This document shows, piece after piece, positions 5,205 to 5,827 of a stretch of 5,827 bases of DNA. A program made the position numbers and the translations under genes. Under the pieces are notes generated by a model. It saw nothing but the letters and a program-made list of their open reading frames with translations. It made no database searches and was not told the DNA's origin. Where the stretch lies: contig JAPUJX010000207.1 in NCBI GenBank assembly GCA_027295975.1, positions 1 through 5,827 on the forward strand. Direction: 5' to 3'. The stretch is from Gammaproteobacteria bacterium (GTDB taxonomy: Bacteria > Pseudomonadota > Gammaproteobacteria > Pseudomonadales > Azotimanducaceae). Each line of letters opens with the position of its first letter. Position 1 is the stretch's first letter.

Positions 5205-5827
5205 GTAAAGACGCTGATCCCAAGACAATATATCTGCAGGATTATGAGTCACCCAGCTATCAGATATTGGAAACCAGATTAGCTTTTGATCTTCAGGAGG
5301 GCACAACCGAAGTGCGTAATGATCTGACCCTCGTGCGCGATCCTCGAGCGCCCGGGGACACCCCGCTCGTGCTGGACGGTCAGGGTCAGGAACTGGTTTC
5401 CGTTGCCCTCGATGGCGAAACCCTGAGCGGCAACGAATATCAACTGGACGCTACGTCGCTGACGATTTTTTCCCTGCCGGCAACCTGCCGGGTGAGCCTT
5501 GTGACGCGCATCAAACCGGAGGAAAACACCGAGCTTGAAGGCCTGTACAAGTCACGCTCCATGTATTGCACGCAGTGTGAGGCAGAAGGGTTCCGCAATA
5601 TAACCGACCATCTGGACCGACCCGACGTGCTGGCCAGGTACACGACGAGCATCACCGCAGATGCGCAAAGGTATCCGGTTCTGCTGTCCAACGGGAACCC
5701 CATTTCCGACAACACTGAAAACGGGCGACGCACCGTTACCTGGGAAGACCCGTTCCCTAAACCCAGTTACCTTTTTGCCCTGGTGGCAGGCGACCTGGAG
5801 GTAATCACCGACACCTTCACGACCATG
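5201..5827 (+). CDS. pepN: Aminopeptidase N (M1 family), N-terminal part only
   Basis: PepN is a broad-specificity cytoplasmic zinc aminopeptidase that removes N-terminal residues from peptides in late protein breakdown. The window holds the first 209 codons. The E. coli enzyme has about 870, so the HExxH zinc site and the rest of the protein lie beyond the edge. What is present is the N-terminal beta domain: DYESPSYQI near the start, the M1 signature stretch CTQCEAEGFR at 123-132, then LDRPDVLARYTT, VLLSNGNP, DPFPKPSYLFALVAGD and DTFTT at the edge. By recalled alignment Q125 and E127 correspond to E. coli Q119 and E121, which contact the substrate's N-terminus. The start is the GTG overlapping the DUF2797 stop by 4 bases. 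The next codons (SKDADPKTIYLQDYE) give an N-terminus about 6 residues longer than in E. coli. It is the third visible gene of the rhomboid-DUF2797-pepN run. Confidence 0.97.
   Translation, partial: MSKDADPKTIYLQDYESPSYQILETRLAFDLQEGTTEVRNDLTLVRDPRAPGDTPLVLDGQGQELVSVALDGETLSGNEYQLDATSLTIFSLPATCRVSLVTRIKPEENTELEGLYKSRSMYCTQCEAEGFRNITDHLDRPDVLARYTTSITADAQRYPVLLSNGNPISDNTENGRRTVTWEDPFPKPSYLFALVAGDLEVITDTFTTM

Noticed and set aside
4524..5306. Open frame of 260 codons on the minus strand
   Set aside because: It spans the DUF2797/pepN junction antisense. The sense frames have clear family identity and this translation has low-complexity, Arg/Pro/Ile-rich composition with no motif, so it is a shadow despite its length.
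1..5827. Search for CRISPR, tRNA, insertion sequences, toxin-antitoxin or phage genes
   Set aside because: I saw no regularly spaced repeats, no tRNA-like cloverleaf ends, no transposase or integrase motifs and no terminal repeats. Almost all bases are accounted for by housekeeping-type genes.

Overview
The window is a dense, chromosomal-looking stretch of moderately GC-rich DNA. It resembles a free-living gammaproteobacterium. The partial serine acetyltransferase, the NAD kinase and the partial aminopeptidase N all read very close to their enterobacterial/pseudomonad counterparts (as judged from memory), and the grouping nadK / rhomboid / DUF2797 / pepN is one I recall from Pseudomonas-type genomes. 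I cannot assign a genus. I see no tRNA, rRNA, CRISPR array, insertion sequence or other mobile-element hallmark.

Layout. (1) 1-748, minus strand: the first 249 codons of cysE (serine O-acetyltransferase), cut by the left edge. (2) 749-874: a divergent intergenic region between cysE and nadK. (3) 875-1765, plus: complete nadK (NAD kinase). (4) 1766-1795: a short convergent gap with a weak hairpin. (5) 1796-3416, minus: a two-gene unit. The upstream gene encodes an XdhC/CoxI-family protein (2397-3416), and the downstream gene a MocA/MobA-like molybdopterin nucleotidyltransferase (1796-2359). Both concern molybdenum-cofactor supply to molybdenum hydroxylases, but no hydroxylase structural gene is in view. 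(6) 3417-3474: a 58-bp divergent gap. (7) 3475 to the right edge, plus: a tightly packed run of a GlpG-like rhomboid protease, a DUF2797 protein and pepN (N-terminal 209 codons only). Both junctions in this run are 4-base GTGA overlaps, and both downstream genes start with GTG.

How the genes relate. cysE and nadK are housekeeping genes for cysteine synthesis and NADP supply. The xdhC/mocA-like pair is an orphan maturation module sitting on the opposite strand between nadK and the rhomboid run. The rhomboid-DUF2797-pepN run looks like one translationally coupled operon, pairing an intramembrane protease and a broad aminopeptidase with a poorly understood cysteine-rich protein.

The two observations I find most worth pursuing are these. 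First, the DUF2797 protein combines three CxxC pairs with a segment that reads like a GIY-YIG/T5orf172-type nuclease core. Second, a terminator-like hairpin plus a run of six T lies inside the rhomboid gene. I found no clearly novel multi-gene system. Most of the window is ordinary core genome.
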